Of a stretch of DNA of 64,000 bases, positions 1 through 6,137 are shown one piece after another (within the stretch, counting starts at the first letter, position 1; each line of letters opens with the position of its first letter). Location of the stretch: positions 9,796,001 through 9,860,000 of the forward strand of contig NC_079883.1 of assembly GCF_029227915.1 (NCBI RefSeq), given 5' to 3'. The position numbers and the translations under genes were made by a program. The notes beneath the pieces were generated by a model. The model saw nothing but the letters and a program-made list of their open reading frames with translations, searched no databases and was not told the origin of the DNA. The stretch is from Hydractinia symbiolongicarpus. Taxonomy: Eukaryota > Cnidaria > Hydrozoa > Anthoathecata > Hydractiniidae.

Positions 1-285
1 GGATCATTCAAGCTAGGTCAGGTAAAAAAAGAAAAACCTAAGAAAAAGGCCGCAGCAAAAAAGCCAACGGCAAAGAAGCCTACTGCAAAGAAAAGTACAC
101 CAAAAAAGAAGCCAGCAAAGAAGAGCACGCCAAAGAAAGCAGCAAAGAAGCCTGCCACAAAGAAAGCCTCGGCTAAGAAACCAGCAGCTAAGAAACCCAC
201 AAAGAAGCCTGTTGCTAAAAAACCTGCAGCAAAGAAGGTCAAAAAGACTCCCAAAAAGGCAGCAAAGAAGACCGCAAAAAAATAA
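1..285 (+). CDS. H1: Histone H1, C-terminal part (cut by window start)
   Basis: Reads in frame from base 1 as the last 94 residues (Gly90 to Lys183) of the H1 described at 5586-6137, ending in TAA at 283-285. It holds the last few residues of the globular domain and the whole Lys/Ala/Pro tail. Its stem-loop is at 318-333. Confidence 0.96.
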   Translation, partial: GSFKLGQVKKEKPKKKAAAKKPTAKKPTAKKSTPKKKPAKKSTPKKAAKKPATKKASAKKPAAKKPTKKPVAKKPAAKKVKKTPKKAAKKTAKK

Positions 286-317
286 TTTGTGTGTATCTGG
301 CTATTACATTAACAAAC

Positions 318-333
318 GGCTATTTTTATAGCC
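318..333 (+). terminator. Histone 3' stem-loop of H1
   Basis: GGCTAT-TTTT-ATAGCC: 6-bp stem and 4-nt loop, 32 nt after the H1 stop. This is the SLBP-binding element that replaces poly(A) on replication-dependent histone mRNAs. The fifth stem base is A where the usual animal pattern has a pyrimidine, but its pairing is kept. The flanks are AAAC before and ACACA after; cleavage is expected near ACACA. Confidence 0.93.
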
Positions 334-354
334 ACACATTTACAAAAAAACATT
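334..354 (+). promoter_or_regulatory. Putative histone downstream element (H1)
   Basis: ACACATTTAC, then seven A, then CATT, directly after the stem. The same pattern follows all five histone stem-loops (H2A 3464-3484, H4 1936-1954, H3 590-609 minus, H2B 2296-2316 minus) although the surrounding spacers are unrelated. By position it should be the site that pairs with U7 snRNA. It is A-rich and ends in CATT rather than carrying the usual GAAAGA core. Function is inferred. Confidence 0.6.
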
Positions 355-511
355 ATCTTGGTACAAAGTTAAACTTGTTTAAGTCACTTAAACAGTTAAA
401 AAAGAGTAAATTTAAGATTAGATTCCCTAAGTTTAAGTATTTTCGTTTTTAAATTTCTTATTTTCTTGCTTTTACTTTTCTTGCCCTTCATATTTTTAAC
501 ATTGTCAAACT

Positions 512-547
512 TTATGTAGCATAAAATTTTTATGTAGCATAAAATTT
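512..547. repeat. Tandem 18-bp duplication
   Basis: Two perfect adjacent copies of an 18-bp word containing ATGTAGCATAAAATTT, in the H1-H3 spacer of every unit with an intact spacer. It probably arose by slippage; no role is evident. Confidence 0.9.
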
Positions 548-609
548 AAACAGAAAGCAGGACAAAGTTTGATATAAAAAGCTAGCCGTAATATTTTTTA
601 TGGATGTGT

Positions 610-625
610 GGCTATAAAAATAGCC
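610..625 (-). terminator. Histone 3' stem-loop of H3
   Basis: On the minus strand GGCTAT-TTTT-ATAGCC, 21 nt after the H3 stop; same sequence as the H1, H4 and H2A loops. The downstream element at 590-609 is the most divergent of the five, with six A followed by TATT in place of CATT. Confidence 0.93.
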
Positions 626-646
626 GTTTTTTGTTTGGTAAGATGC

Positions 647-1060
<414 letters not shown>

Positions 1061-1110
1061 TTAAGAAGTCGATGTAGTACGGATACACAAGACGGTCTAA
1101 AATGCACTAT

Positions 1111-1119
1111 CGCGCCAAA
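1111..1119 (-). promoter_or_regulatory. E2F-like site upstream of H3
   Basis: TTTGGCGCG on the H3 strand, about 55-60 bp before the ATG, matching the E2F core TTTSGCGC. A second one occurs before H1 at 5431-5442. This would suit S-phase expression. Confidence 0.5.
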
Positions 1120-1424
1120 GTTTTATTTCTCATATTGATTGACAGCTAAGGTTCAAAACAAACCATTTGATTGGTGCTAAGAAAGTAATTTCTGATTGGC
1201 TGCATAATGACATTACGCTCATTACTTTAACATTTTTATAAAATCTGTGTTTTTTGGCTACGGGAAAACGGCTGTATCTTCTGATACACAAAAGCTTTTG
1301 ACTTTTTTTTTTTTTAGTAAGTAGCAGAAGGTTTGGCGAATTCCAACGATGCCAAATTTATTGCCTTACTGAAACATTAAGACCACGAATTTTTAAAAAA
1401 ACTACAGTTTTACTTAAAAAAATG

Positions 1425-1449
1425 TACAAAATGTTCGGAACATTTTGTA
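1425..1449. promoter_or_regulatory. 25-bp palindrome upstream of H4
   Basis: Perfect 12-bp arms TACAAAATGTTC and GAACATTTTGTA around a single G at 1437. It lies about 135-160 bp before the H4 ATG and just before the ATTGG box at 1463, which suggests a binding site for a dimeric factor. Present in every copy of the H3-H4 spacer. Confidence 0.75.
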
Positions 1450-1538
1450 ATGACGCAACTCTATTGGTTAATTAGGGTGTTTCCACGAGCAGTAGGTAAT
1501 TTTATGGCCTCTTTTTAAAGCTGTCTGAATTCTGTTAA

Positions 1539-1895
<357 letters not shown>

Positions 1896-1919
1896 GCGTT
1901 GTCATTGCTCAACAAAAAC

Positions 1920-1935
1920 GGCTATTTTTATAGCC
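1920..1935 (+). terminator. Histone 3' stem-loop of H4
   Basis: GGCTAT-TTTT-ATAGCC, 24 nt after the H4 stop. It is followed by ACAAATC, not ACACATC as in the other four, and a shorter A-run before CATT. Confidence 0.93.
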
Positions 1936-2316
1936 ACAAATCTTTTAAAACATTACTTTGTGCACGCTTCCAAATTACACAATGTGTAAAGTCTTGTCAC
2001 AGTTACATTTATTGCTATACGATACTATGTCATATATGACACAAAAAAAATTTAGAAATACTTTGTAGGGTTAATTTGCCTGGGAGTGTTTCCGTGAAAA
2101 GCTGGGTTAAGTTAAATGTAAGCAATAACATGGATCAATGTACTTGTCTTTTCTGCAAGTACAGCTAATAATACGTATGAAAAGTGAAGCTAATCCACAC
2201 ACACATGGGGAAGTATTTTAAATGTAGGCTAGTGTTCTTAAGCACATTATTTAGAAGTTTTATTAACTTCGGTTAACTTGTAGTGACGCCAAGTAAATGT
2301 TTTTTTAAAGATGTGT

Positions 2317-2332
2317 GGTCTTAAAAAAGACC
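2317..2332 (-). terminator. Histone 3' stem-loop of H2B
   Basis: On the minus strand GGTCTT-TTTT-AAGACC, 23 nt after the H2B stop. It is the only one of the five with a different stem, and this stem fits the usual animal GGYYYU pattern exactly. The downstream element is at 2296-2316. Confidence 0.93.
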
Positions 2333-2355
2333 GTTTGTGTTTGGTAGACGTTGGT

Positions 2356-2760
2356 TTACTTGCTGCTTGTGTATTTTGTGACGGCTTTTGTTCCTTCACT
2401 GACTGCGTGTTTTGCAAGTTCTCCAGGCAAGAGAAGACGTACTGCGGTTTGAATTTCACGAGAAGAGATGGTCGACTTTTTGTTTTGAAGAGCCAAACGC
2501 GAAGCTTCGGAAGCAATGCGCTCAAAGATGTCGTTGACAAATGAGTTCATGATGCTCATAGCTTTGCTTGAAACTCCGACATCTGGGTGAACTTGTTTCA
2601 AAACATTGTAGATGTAAATAGCATAACTTTCCTTTCTCTTTCTCTTGCGTTTCTTTTCACCAGTTCCACCAATCTTTCCTCCTTTTTTGCCGGCTCTTTT
2701 TTCACCTTTCTTGGCTACTTTAGGTGCCTGTTTTCCTCCTTTAGCTGCTGCGTCAGACAT
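2356..2760 (-). CDS. H2B: Histone H2B
   Basis: 134 residues, about ten longer than vertebrate H2B because of a longer Lys/Gly-rich N-terminal tail (residues 1-44, ending in a KKRKRKRK run). The histone fold begins at [17 protein letters not shown] (44-60); the end AVTKYTSSK keeps the Lys (129 here) that is ubiquitinated in other animals as Lys120. Forms the dimer with H2A. It shares a 284-bp divergent promoter with H2A, which would match their equal need. A TATA box (TATAAA, minus, 2823-2828) lies about 65 bp before the ATG. Confidence 0.98.
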   Translation of the reverse strand: MSDAAAKGGKQAPKVAKKGEKRAGKKGGKIGGTGEKKRKRKRKESYAIYIYNVLKQVHPDVGVSSKAMSIMNSFVNDIFERIASEASRLALQNKKSTISSREIQTAVRLLLPGELAKHAVSEGTKAVTKYTSSK

Positions 2761-3044
2761 GGTTAAAAATTTTTGCTACTTAACTTGTAAATAAGCATTA
2801 AACTGCAAGTCAAAACTTTTTGTTTATAAGTAAAAAAATCGGATCGAATTCGATCCGAAAACGCCGATACGCAATTTAATTGGTTAAAAAAAAAATCTTT
2901 TGTTTAATACTTAATTATGATTGGTTAAAAAAACATGATTTCGATCCTATTTTTATGATGAAAAAACGAGTAAAGTTTATTTCGTTAACACTTACGTTAA
3001 ATATTCGTACGTTTTTGTATTAACTTACAAATCAAATCGCAGTT
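2761..3044. promoter_or_regulatory. Bidirectional H2B/H2A promoter
   Basis: 284 bp between start codons. H2B side: TATAAA on minus at 2823-2828. Centre: a 20-bp perfect palindrome at 2839-2858 and two ATTGGTTAAAAA direct repeats (ATTGG at 2879-2883 and 2920-2924), which are inverted CCAAT boxes. A single TTCGATCC half-site of the palindrome recurs at 2940-2947. H2A side: a TATA-like TTAAATATTC at 2996-3005, about 45 bp before the ATG. Confidence 0.75.
2839..2858. promoter_or_regulatory. 20-bp palindrome in the H2B/H2A promoter
   Basis: Perfect 10-bp arms TCGGATCGAA and TTCGATCCGA with no spacer, 11 bp past the H2B TATA box. It is the only GATC/EcoRI-type palindrome of this length in the unit that I found. 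A half-copy lies 80 bp further on, so a dimeric regulator is plausible. Confidence 0.75.
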
Positions 3045-3425
3045 ATGTCTGGACGTGGAAAAGGTGGAAAAGCTAAGGCTAAAGCCAAGACAAGATCCTC
3101 AAGAGCTGGACTTCAATTTCCAGTCGGTAGAGTGCATAGATTCCTTCGTAGAGGGCACTATGCTAACCGAATTGGATCTGGAGCACCAGTTTACTTAGCA
3201 GCCGTCTTGGAATATTTATCTGCTGAGATATTGGAGTTGGCTGGTAACGCAGCAAGAGACAACAAAAAAGCTAGGATTATTCCAAGACATTTACAATTGG
3301 CTGTTCGTAATGATGAAGAATTAAACAAACTTTTGAGCGGTGTAACCATTGCAGCTGGTGGTGTTTTGCCAAACATTCAAGCTGTCTTACTCCCAAAGAA
3401 GAACGACAAAGGACAGAAGAAGTAA
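3045..3425 (+). CDS. H2A: Histone H2A, canonical
   Basis: 126 residues. Tail [21 protein letters not shown], then the fold with the acidic-patch residues Glu56, Glu61 and Glu64 and the NDEELNKLL stretch, then the docking segment [15 protein letters not shown]. The C-terminus ends NDKGQKK with no SQE/D motif, so it is not H2A.X. Partner of H2B. Start is the ATG at 3045, read in the same frame through to TAA at 3423-3425. Confidence 0.98.
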   Translation: MSGRGKGGKAKAKAKTRSSRAGLQFPVGRVHRFLRRGHYANRIGSGAPVYLAAVLEYLSAEILELAGNAARDNKKARIIPRHLQLAVRNDEELNKLLSGVTIAAGGVLPNIQAVLLPKKNDKGQKK

Positions 3426-3622
3426 ACCGCTACACTCAGAAAACAACGGCTATTTTTATAGCCACACATCTTTAAAAAAACATTGTTTTTTTCACAAAAC
3501 TATAACCTTAAAGTCTAATAGATAATCCATGCATACGCCTTGTCCTAAGTAACTCAAAGAAATTAAATAAAAAAATTTGATCACAACGTCAAAATAAATT
3601 GCACGTATTTGCACCTACTAAT
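3426..3622. other. H2A-5S spacer
   Basis: 197 bp with the H2A stem-loop (3448-3463), its A-rich element (3464-3484) and an AATAAA at 3566-3571 that might act as a back-up poly(A) signal for read-through transcripts. The base at 3613, ten before 5S, is A in subfamily A and C in B. Confidence 0.8.
3448..3463 (+). terminator. Histone 3' stem-loop of H2A
   Basis: GGCTAT-TTTT-ATAGCC, 22 nt after the H2A stop. Followed by ACACATCTTT, seven A and CATT, identical over this stretch to the element after the H2B loop. Confidence 0.93.
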
Positions 3623-3742
3623 GTCTACGGCCATACCACGATGAACACACCCGTTCTCGTCTGATCACGGAAGTTAAGCATCGTCGGGCCGGGATAGTAC
3701 TTGGATGGGGGACCGCCTGGGAACTCCCGGTGTCGTAGGCTT
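3623..3742 (+). rRNA. 5S rRNA: 5S ribosomal RNA
   Basis: 120 nt, the usual eukaryotic length. Starts GTCTACGGCCATACCACG and ends GTGTCGTAGGCTT; the two ends pair as helix I. The internal control region is recognisable (AAGTTAAGCATCGTCGGG, then GTACTTGGATGGGGGACC). A TTTT at 3741-3744 fits Pol III termination. Component of the large ribosomal subunit. It lies downstream of H2A on the same strand and points away from the snRNA block, which is on the minus strand. A full-length, unbroken helix suggests a functional gene. Confidence 0.97.
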
Positions 3743-4069
3743 TTCATTTTCATTTGCTGTGATATATTTCTTGTTATAACAATTAAGGAACGTGGCGGTT
3801 GTTGAAAGTGTTTCCTATGACATTTTCCTACGACATTTTCAGGTGATAGTACGAGAAAAAAGAGCTTTCAAATGCATACAAACTCGATCTATTGCCGATC
3901 ATCCAATAACCCTGACGGAATGGCAAATAAAATAAAATTCCGCCGCCTTCCGAGGACTTATATCGCAATCACGTTTCGTAACAGCCAAGCGAGGTTTTAC
4001 CTTAGCGTTTAAGTCACCACCGACATTTGGCCGCGCAACTTTTCTAAGCTCATTCATTTTGACTTAAGG
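3743..4069. other. 5S-U1 spacer
   Basis: 327 bp. It contains a tandem pair of 13-bp repeats TTTCCTAYGACAT (3811-3823 and 3824-3836, one mismatch) and, next to U1, the putative 3' box (4051-4065, minus). In subfamily B a 22-bp insertion sits about 15 bp after 5S. I see no gene, including no other snRNA or spliced-leader RNA. Confidence 0.75.
4051..4065 (-). terminator. Putative snRNA 3' box of U1
   Basis: On the minus strand AAGTCAAAATGAATG, starting about 5 nt after the U1 3' end. A similar word, AAGCAATAAAAGAATAA, lies about 3 nt after U2 (4406-4422). Pol II snRNA genes in other animals have a 3'-end formation signal at this position. Confidence 0.5.
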
Positions 4070-4234
4070 AGGGGGCGAGCGCGGACGCAGGCCCCCACTA
4101 CCAGAAATTGTACGGTCGAGTTACTGACGTTTGCAGTAATCGCAGAGGTCAGCCCAAGCGTAGTGCAATGCAAGAGCCTCACTCTGGAAGAAAACCCTCA
4201 TTGATCAGTCTTTACTTCCCCGTCAGGTAAGTAT
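4070..4234 (-). ncRNA. U1: U1 spliceosomal snRNA
   Basis: About 165 nt; the 5' end ATACTTACCTG at 4234 is the 5'-splice-site recognition sequence. The Sm site AATTTCTGG is at 4101-4109 (minus), followed by GTAGTGGGGG and the final GC-rich hairpin. Loop II keeps ATTGCAC for U1A binding; stem III (TTACTG/CAGTAA) is well paired. Loop I reads GATCAATGAG where the usual U1-70K site is GATCANGAAG, and stem II has two T-T mismatches, so it is somewhat divergent. A PSE-like motif lies at -44 to -57. The 3' end is approximate. Same strand as U2 and the tRNA. Confidence 0.93.
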
Positions 4235-4277
4235 GAGTTGGAACTGCACCGTAGCATGAGGGTACCCTTCAAAGTTT

Positions 4278-4291
4278 GTTAATGCTTGTGG
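4278..4291 (-). promoter_or_regulatory. PSE-like element of U1
   Basis: CCACAAGCATTAAC on the U1 strand, at -44 to -57 from the U1 5' end. It matches the U2 upstream element at 4652-4665 in 12 of 14 bases, at almost the same distance, and I found no other copy in the unit. This is where the proximal sequence element of animal snRNA genes lies. Confidence 0.7.
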
Positions 4292-4405
4292 CTTGAGTGT
4301 GTTATAAACTGCCGTGTCGCGGGGCATAGGCTGTATTCTCCCCCAGTGTACGCGTTTTGTTCCCGCCGTAGACTATGCAGAGTGCCGTCGGAAAGAGGAC
4401 TGCTA

Positions 4406-4422
4406 TTATTCTTTTATTGCTT
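4406..4422 (-). terminator. Putative snRNA 3' box of U2
   Basis: AAGCAATAAAAGAATAA on the U2 strand, about 3 nt after the mature 3' end; resembles the element after U1. Confidence 0.5.
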
Positions 4423-4424
4423 AT

Positions 4425-4611
4425 GTGGGCCGCCATCGGTAATAGTGCAACACCAAGGCAACCCGTGGTCACGGCGTGAATGAATCCACCTCCATGACCC
4501 AAGGCCAAAAATCAGATTAATATACTGACCATTCAGAGAATGGCCTACCAGATATTAAACTGATAAGAACAGATACTACACTTGATCTTAGCCATTAGGC
4601 CGAGAAGCGAT
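4425..4611 (-). ncRNA. U2: U2 spliceosomal snRNA
   Basis: About 187 nt. The 5' part ATCGCTTCTCGGCC followed by GTGTAGTATCTGTTC is the most conserved U2 region; GUAGUA (4574-4579, minus) is the branch-point recognition sequence. The Sm site GATTTTTGG is at 4505-4513. After it, a 3' hairpin with a GTTGCACTATT loop fits the U2B''-type loop IV, though the sequence there is diverged. The 3' end is approximate. PSE-like motif at -41 to -54. Confidence 0.95.
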
Positions 4612-4933
4612 AAAGAACAAGCGTTGCCATGATAGGCATCGTCCACACACCGTAACTGCTTGTGGAGCATGTCACGTTACTGTAAAGCTTACAACTGTCA
4701 CCGCGTACGGATGGACGGCGACATAGTAAAAATCACGGCTGTTGATTTAGCCGTAGGATGGAGAGCGACTGTAGCGAGTGGATGGTAACTTACATGAATG
4801 CTAACAAAGGCGACGATACTAAGTGCGTGATATTACTTTCCAATATGTCTGCGTACATTCCGTTTATCAACGCATTACGCCAGAACGTGCGCGCGCGTTA
4901 CACAGTAGACCATGCAGCCGAAATGCGACAGTG
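4612..4933. other. U2-tRNA spacer
   Basis: 322 bp. It holds the U2 promoter with its PSE-like motif and a hairpin ACGGCT/AGCCGT with 8-nt loop (4735-4754). The first run of four or more T on the tRNA strand after the tRNA is at 4728-4732, about 200 nt away. I see no further gene. Confidence 0.75.
4652..4665 (-). promoter_or_regulatory. PSE-like element of U2
   Basis: CCACAAGCAGTTAC on the U2 strand at -41 to -54. Shares CCACAAGCA and the final AC with the U1 element. Confidence 0.7.
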
Positions 4934-5006
4934 CGACCCTGCCAGGAGTCGAACCTGGAATCCCCTGATTCGTAGTCAGATGCCTTATCCATTGGGCCAC
5001 AGGGCC
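4934..5006 (-). tRNA. trnR-ACG: tRNA-Arg (anticodon ACG)
   Basis: 73 nt with a complete cloverleaf: acceptor GGCCCTG/CAGGGTC (one G-T pair), D arm GCC-CAATGGATAA-GGC, anticodon arm TCTGA-CTACGAA-TCAGG, T arm CCAGG-TTCGACT-CCTGG and discriminator G. Anticodon ACG, read as ICG, decodes CGU/CGC/CGA arginine codons. No intron. CCA is not encoded, as usual in eukaryotes. Odd point: there is no oligo-T terminator within about 200 nt downstream. This subfamily-A copy has an intact first pair, G1-C72. Confidence 0.94.
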
Positions 5007-5585
5007 ATGCTTATGACTTCGCCCCATCGTCATTTTGGCTTGCGCATTCGTTTTACTTACGACAGAATTCTTCGTGTTTGTAGCCATGAAAGAAAGGGAC
5101 TTCTGTGAGTGAATTTTTTTACTGTGGTCTAATAAAAAAGTCGAAACGCAGTGCCCAATATATGAATTGCTCCTAATAGCCGGAAACAGGCCGTGTCGAT
5201 GATGTAGGCCGACATACGCAACGCAAACCAAAGAACGCTTTATGAAAATCCTAACACGAGCGCGGAAGAAGCCCAAATTAACAGACTAGATGTAATGCTG
5301 AAGACCTCAAACTCCAGCAGCTTCTCTTGCAGACTATTGCGTCGTACTACAAATAAAAATTAACATGCTTTCGCATAGTCGCGGCACCCAAAACGGACAT
5401 TATACGATGTACAGAAACACACATTTCTGTTTTCGCGCCAAATCAATTCCCGGGAGTGGTACTTTTACGTCCGCATACTTCGCACCGTCTTAAATTATAT
5501 CTCATTTACACGGTAATGTTTAGTATACTTCTACTGTGATAACAAGCATCGTTTATCGTTGGATTGTTGTAAGAAAACATTAAAA
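5007..5585. promoter_or_regulatory. tRNA-H1 spacer with H1 promoter
   Basis: 579 bp. Near H1: an E2F-like TTTCGCGCCAAA (5431-5442), a TATA-like AATTATAT (5493-5500), then about 85 bp of leader to the ATG. Further left there is a T7 run at 5114-5120 and AATAAA at 5131-5136 with no gene I can attach to them. Six of the 12 A/B differences fall here (5031, 5259, 5286, 5329, 5346, 5386), more than in any other spacer. No gene recognised. Confidence 0.7.
5431..5442 (+). promoter_or_regulatory. E2F-like site upstream of H1
   Basis: TTTCGCGCCAAA, a full match to the E2F pattern TTTSGCGCS, about 145-155 bp before the H1 ATG and followed by CCCGGG at 5450-5455. Suggests S-phase control. Confidence 0.55.
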
Positions 5586-6137
5586 ATGAGTGAAGCAGCT
5601 TCTCCAAAGAAAATCGCACCCAAGAAGAAACCTGCTGCAAAGAAGACAGCTGATCACCCTAAATATGTGGACATGATCAAGGCTGCTATCGCTACCCTAA
5701 AGGAACGCGGTGGTTCATCTCGCCAAGCTATTACAAAATATATTCATGCAAATTACAAAGTTGCTGAAAACTCAGATCATCATCTGAAAATGGCTCTTAA
5801 ACGAGGAGTAACATCAGGCGATTTGATTCAAACTAAAGGCACTGGTGCTTCTGGATCATTCAAGCTAGGTCAGGTAAAAAAAGAAAAACCTAAGAAAAAG
5901 GCCGCAGCAAAAAAGCCAACGGCAAAGAAGCCTACTGCAAAGAAAAGTACACCAAAAAAGAAGCCAGCAAAGAAGAGCACGCCAAAGAAAGCAGCAAAGA
6001 AGCCTGCCACAAAGAAAGCCTCGGCTAAGAAACCAGCAGCTAAGAAACCCACAAAGAAGCCTGTTGCTAAAAAACCTGCAGCAAAGAAGGTCAAAAAGAC
6101 TCCCAAAAAGGCAGCAAAGAAGACCGCAAAAAAATAA
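5586..6137 (+). CDS. H1: Linker histone H1
   Basis: 183 residues. N-terminal tail 1-22 (MSEAASPKK, with an SPKK site); winged-helix globular domain about 23-96 ([21 protein letters not shown] to SGSFKLGQ); tail 97-183 of AKKP-type repeats with STPKK at 121-125 and 131-135 and TPKK at 172-175, typical CDK-site/DNA-binding motifs. Binds linker DNA at the nucleosome entry/exit. Start chosen at ATG 5586 in AAAAATGAG; the frame stays open to a TTG at 5559 but the extra residues do not resemble H1. It is the only histone gene without a divergent partner; upstream lies the tRNA. Stem-loop at 6170-6185. Confidence 0.97.
   Translation: MSEAASPKKIAPKKKPAAKKTADHPKYVDMIKAAIATLKERGGSSRQAITKYIHANYKVAENSDHHLKMALKRGVTSGDLIQTKGTGASGSFKLGQVKKEKPKKKAAAKKPTAKKPTAKKSTPKKKPAKKSTPKKAAKKPATKKASAKKPAAKKPTKKPVAKKPAAKKVKKTPKKAAKKTAKK

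Larger units (their letters stand above)
286..646. other. H1-H3 convergent 3' spacer
   Basis: 361 bp between the H1 (+) and H3 (-) stop codons. It holds the two facing stem-loops (318-333 and 610-625), their A-rich downstream elements, and a perfect tandem duplication of an 18-bp A+T-rich word at 512-529 and 530-547. I see no gene in it. Subfamily B differs at 410 (A to T) and 561 (G to A). Confidence 0.9.
1896..2355. other. H4-H2B convergent 3' spacer
   Basis: 460 bp. It holds the H4 stem-loop (1920-1935) and the H2B stem-loop (2317-2332, minus), a perfect 14-bp palindrome TGTCATATATGACA (2028-2041), an 8-bp-arm inverted repeat TGTACTTG/CAAGTACA with a 9-nt loop (2139-2163), and a GAAGTT/AACTTC hairpin with a 5-nt loop (2254-2270). 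A CA run at about 2195-2204 is one CA longer in subfamily B. I see no gene. Confidence 0.85.

Noticed and set aside
2247-2540. Open frame of 97 codons (-) and 77 codons (+, 2311-2544) over the H2B 3' half
   Set aside because: Out-of-frame shadows of H2B; the minus one spans the stem-loop. The first also supplies the false C-terminus of the frameshifted H2B copy.
4286-4508. Small open frames (65 and 68 codons) on both strands over U1 upstream and U2
   Set aside because: They overlap U2 snRNA and its flank, with no recognisable protein features.
4758-5108. Open frame of 116 codons on + overlapping the tRNA, and its minus-strand counterpart 4875-5276 of 133 codons
   Set aside because: Both run through the tRNA gene and show no domain. 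A/B differences change their residues freely, as expected for chance frames.
5007-5430. Possible extra RNA gene (U4, U5, U6, U7 or spliced-leader RNA) between tRNA and H1
   Set aside because: I found no U6 or U5 signature, no Sm site with a matching 5' end, and no second PSE-like motif. The T7 run at 5114-5120 and the A-run at 5134-5139 alone are not enough. A covariance-model scan of this spacer would settle it.
5559-5585. In-frame extension of H1 upstream to a TTG, adding nine residues
   Set aside because: It has no ATG, the added residues are unlike H1, and the ATG at 5586 gives the typical MSEAASPKK start.
5870-6106. Phe/Gly/Ala-rich frame antisense to the H1 tail that looks like a membrane protein
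   Set aside because: It is the antisense of Lys/Ala/Pro codons in H1; the hydrophobicity is a by-product.
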